In this document: positions 13,729-15,877 of the stretch, piece after piece
How the letters are laid out: each line of letters opens with the position of its first letter
Numbering within the stretch: the stretch's first letter is position 1
Source of the DNA: Desulfobacteraceae bacterium
Lineage (GTDB): Bacteria; Desulfobacterota; Desulfobacteria; Desulfobacterales; JAABPS01
Direction of reading: 5' to 3'
NCBI GenBank assembly: GCA_011391835.1
Contig: JAABPS010000019.1
Span: 1-15,877 of the forward strand
Length of the DNA: 15,877 nt
Made by a program: the position numbers and the translations under genes
Notes under the pieces: model-generated
Seen by the model: the letters and a program-made list of their open reading frames with translations, nothing else
Databases searched by the model: none
Told to the model about the DNA's origin: nothing

Positions 13729-14826
13729 CTATTTAATATTCATCTTCTGTTTTAGTTTAGGACTTGTACCCAGTTTGATACATGCTGCCGCAGCTCTCGG
13801 ATCATAAAGTCTTGAGCTGTTGTGAGATATTTCCGCTAATGCTTCATCAATACCTAATGCGGGTCGATACGGCCGTTTGGACGCCATGGCTTCAATGACA
13901 TCTGCCACCGCAACAATTCGTGCTTCAATAAGGATTTCCTTCCCTTTCATCCCCCGCGGATATCCCGAACCATCCATCCGTTCGTGATGCTGATAAATAA
14001 TATCGGCAATGGGCCAGGGAAATTTTATCTTTTTTAATATGTCATAACCCACTTGAGGATGGGTTTTAATAATATCAAATTCCTGATCAGTAAGTTTGCC
14101 CGGTTTGGTTAGAATTTCCGACGATACGGATATTTTTCCAATATCATGCATAGCCCCGGCAATCCGAACCCCTTCTATCTGATCATCAGACAGCCCTATC
14201 TCCTTTGCAATATCACAGGCAATACTGGAAACTCTCTGCTGATGCCCTGCCGTATAAGGATCATTTATCTCGACTGTATATCCGATCGCTTCAATAATTC
14301 CCTCGAGTGCTCCCTTCAGGTCATCCATTGCTTCTTTTAGCTGTATGGTGCGGTCCATAACCATTTTTTCAAGATTATCCCGATGGGATGAATTTTGAAT
14401 TTCAAGGTTTCTACGGTGCAGCGCATTGCAAACGTTAATAATGACCTCATTGGCCTTAAATGGTTTCACAATATATCCATACGCCCCTATCTCCAGAGCC
14501 GACTTGACGATTTTCTGGTCATCAATTGCTGTCACCATAATGATCGCCATGTCAGGATATTCCGTAAGCGCGTATCGCGCAAAGTCTATCCCGTTTTCGC
14601 CCGGCATGTTTACATCGCAAAGAATGAGATCATATTCTGTTTCCTTTAAAAAATCACGGGCCACTGCTGCACTGCCGGCAAGGACACATTCATTACCGTT
14701 CATTTTCAGTATGCGGCTTAAAAGCCCTCGGATGCTCTCTTCATCATCCACAATCATGATGTCCCAGCTATCTTTTTCTTCTTTTTTGAGAAATCTTTTC
14801 ATTTCAGCTAACGATAGACTCTTCAT
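13729..14826 (-). CDS. Response regulator with HD-GYP domain (c-di-GMP phosphodiesterase)
   Basis: A 365-residue two-domain protein. The receiver domain (about 22-137) has the acidic pair in IMIVDDEE (D27, D28), phospho-acceptor D71 (LILCDVNMPG) and K121 (IVKPF). A coiled-coil-like linker spans about 140-180. The HD-GYP domain (about 175-360) has HD at 227-228 (GAMHDIGK), the HHERMDGSGYP block (280-290) with an intact GYP triad, and SRLYDP near the end. HD-GYP enzymes hydrolyse c-di-GMP, so phosphorylation by an unseen kinase probably tunes the c-di-GMP level read by proteins such as the PilZ protein nearby. All key residues look intact, so activity is likely. The start at ATG 14826 has GAAAGG about 9 nt upstream on the minus strand. 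The PilB-REC gene ends 79 bp upstream on the same strand and may be in the same operon. Confidence 0.93.
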   Translation of the reverse strand: MKSLSLAEMKRFLKKEEKDSWDIMIVDDEESIRGLLSRILKMNGNECVLAGSAAVARDFLKETEYDLILCDVNMPGENGIDFARYALTEYPDMAIIMVTAIDDQKIVKSALEIGAYGYIVKPFKANEVIINVCNALHRRNLEIQNSSHRDNLEKMVMDRTIQLKEAMDDLKGALEGIIEAIGYTVEINDPYTAGHQQRVSSIACDIAKEIGLSDDQIEGVRIAGAMHDIGKISVSSEILTKPGKLTDQEFDIIKTHPQVGYDILKKIKFPWPIADIIYQHHERMDGSGYPRGMKGKEILIEARIVAVADVIEAMASKRPYRPALGIDEALAEISHNSSRLYDPRAAAACIKLGTSPKLKQKMNIK

Positions 14827-14905
14827 GTGTATAGCGCCTTTCGATTCAGTTGTTTCCCGGTAAAAAATTTACGGTGCAGACCAACATCGAACATCCTGTC
14901 AACTA

Positions 14906-15877
14906 TCATGATGTCAGATTTGGCTTATTCAGAAGCCGGTTTATTCTGGCAAGCAACCGTTTGGTATTTACCGGCTTGGCCAGATAATCATCGGCTCCGG
15001 CATTAATACCATCCACTTCAGAAGCCAGCTCATCTTTCGCGCTAAGCATGATAATCGGCATATAACGCGTCTCAAGCTGTGACTTCAGCTTTTTTACAAG
15101 CATCAACCCATCCATTTCAGGCATCATAAAATCCGTGATCACTAAATCTGGTTTTTCCTTCATAGCGAGTTTCAGAGCATCGTTACCATTTTTTGCCGTA
15201 ATCACCAGATAGTTCTCCGCCTCTAAAATATTACGGAGAATTTTGATAACAATTTCGCTGTCGTCAGCTAAAAGAATTTTATACGGTCGAACAGTAGTAA
15301 GCGAAGGAATGGAGCGTGCAGTCAAATCCTCTTCTATCACCTTCTCTCCCGCCAATACCGGCTCTGCAATGGCTTCCTTGACGGCCTCAAATGCTTCAGG
15401 CGGCGCTACCCGGAAAACTTCTTCAATCGTTGTCAGTCCTTTCATCGCCTTTTTAATTCCATCCGTACTCATGGATTGGAATCCATCTTTTAATGCCGCT
15501 GACGCTATCGCCGTACTCGAAAGATTTGACGCAATGATCTCTCTTAACGATGGCGTGATCATCAAGAGCTCAAATAATGCCATTCGTCCTGAATAGCCCG
15601 AATAGTTGCATGTACTGCACCCTGCGCCTTTCCAGAACTCTGCACTTTTCTCCCCATCTGCAGGAAGGGGGAGCCGGTGTATAAAATCAGGGGGCAATGA
15701 TTCCGAAACCCGGCATGGCCGGCATATCTTTCGGACAAGACGCTGGCCAATCACTGCGGCAAGAGATGCAGAAATCAGAAATGTTTCTACACCCAGATCC
15801 ACAAGCCTGATCACCGCCGAAGGAGCGTCGTTTGTATGCAAGGTTGAAAATACCAGATGGCCCGTCTGCGCCGCCTG
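14906..15877 (-). CDS. PilB/GspE-type secretion ATPase with C-terminal receiver domain, 5' end outside window
   Basis: The frame is open to the right edge, so the visible 323 residues are the C-terminal part; the TTG at 15841 is an internal leucine. It begins with the His-box of type IV pilus and type II secretion ATPases (GHLVFSTLHTNDA, His14), then RLVDLGVETFL and IGQRLVRKICRPC. The zinc module has CxxC at 52-55 and 87-90 (CSTC), followed by GRMALFELL. The Walker A and B parts lie beyond the window. After a linker (about 150-195) a complete receiver domain follows (198-317): acidic pair D205/D206 (LLADDSE), phospho-acceptor D249 (VITDFMMPEMDG) and K301 (YLAKPVN). PilB/GspE powers pilus or pseudopilus assembly at the inner membrane. 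A fused receiver suggests direct control by a histidine kinase. It lies upstream of the HD-GYP regulator. Confidence 0.93.
   Translation of the reverse strand, partial: QAAQTGHLVFSTLHTNDAPSAVIRLVDLGVETFLISASLAAVIGQRLVRKICRPCRVSESLPPDFIHRLPLPADGEKSAEFWKGAGCSTCNYSGYSGRMALFELLMITPSLREIIASNLSSTAIASAALKDGFQSMSTDGIKKAMKGLTTIEEVFRVAPPEAFEAVKEAIAEPVLAGEKVIEEDLTARSIPSLTTVRPYKILLADDSEIVIKILRNILEAENYLVITAKNGNDALKLAMKEKPDLVITDFMMPEMDGLMLVKKLKSQLETRYMPIIMLSAKDELASEVDGINAGADDYLAKPVNTKRLLARINRLLNKPNLTS

Noticed and set aside
14858..14874. Imperfect hairpin GTAAA/TTTAC between the PilB-REC and HD-GYP genes as a minus-strand terminator
   Set aside because: The stem is short and A/T-rich and no T-run follows on the minus strand; the two genes may still be cotranscribed.
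14827..14905. TTGACA on the minus strand as a -35 box for the HD-GYP gene
   Set aside because: No acceptable -10 hexamer is found 16-18 bases downstream, and the nearby TTGGTCTGC has the wrong spacing for sigma-54.

Overview
The window looks like chromosomal DNA of a Gram-negative, LPS-making bacterium, most likely a Desulfobacterota (former Deltaproteobacteria, Desulfobacterales-like) member. The grounds are a CMP-Kdo synthetase, a RicT/PSP1-domain protein beside holB, a DUF4388 protein, PilZ and HD-GYP proteins, a PilB/GspE-type ATPase fused to a receiver domain, and two sigma-54-type promoter sequences. This assignment is inferred from gene content, not from a database search. No tRNA, rRNA, CRISPR array, IS element or phage gene was seen.

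Positions 1-1844 (+): the 3' part of an envelope protein with a long acidic low-complexity stretch and a CsgG/FlgT-like globular end, then a specialised NusG paralogue (UpxY/RfaH type). Positions 1849-6856 (+): a housekeeping run. It starts at a good sigma-70-type promoter and encodes a HU/IHF protein, DNA polymerase III delta' (holB), RicT-like PSP1 protein, methionyl-tRNA synthetase (metG) and CMP-Kdo synthetase (kdsB). The holB-ricT-metG order recalls the holB-yaaT-...-metS neighbourhood of Firmicutes.

Positions 6859-10626 (+): a 1255-residue GlmS-like protein, starting 2 nt after kdsB. It keeps the catalytic motifs of a class-II glutamine amidotransferase and two SIS domains. It differs from GlmS by a leader of 49 residues before the nucleophile Cys, large insertions in the amidotransferase, no normal GlmS tail, and an unrecognised C-terminal extension of about 325 residues. 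This is the most unusual gene here.

Positions 10719-15877: a signalling and surface-motility region. On + are a DUF4388 protein with a GspE/PilB N-domain-like segment, a PilZ protein behind a sigma-54-like promoter, a 401-bp AT-rich intergenic region with iterated and inverted repeats and a second, stronger sigma-54-like promoter, and an HTH/Cys-rich/PAS-like regulator. On - are a REC-HD-GYP response regulator and, upstream of it and running off the window, a PilB/GspE ATPase carrying a C-terminal REC domain. Together these suggest control of type IV pili or type II secretion through cyclic-di-GMP and phosphorelay, with sigma-54 control of at least two genes. The c-di-GMP roles rest on family knowledge; the coupling between these genes is inference.
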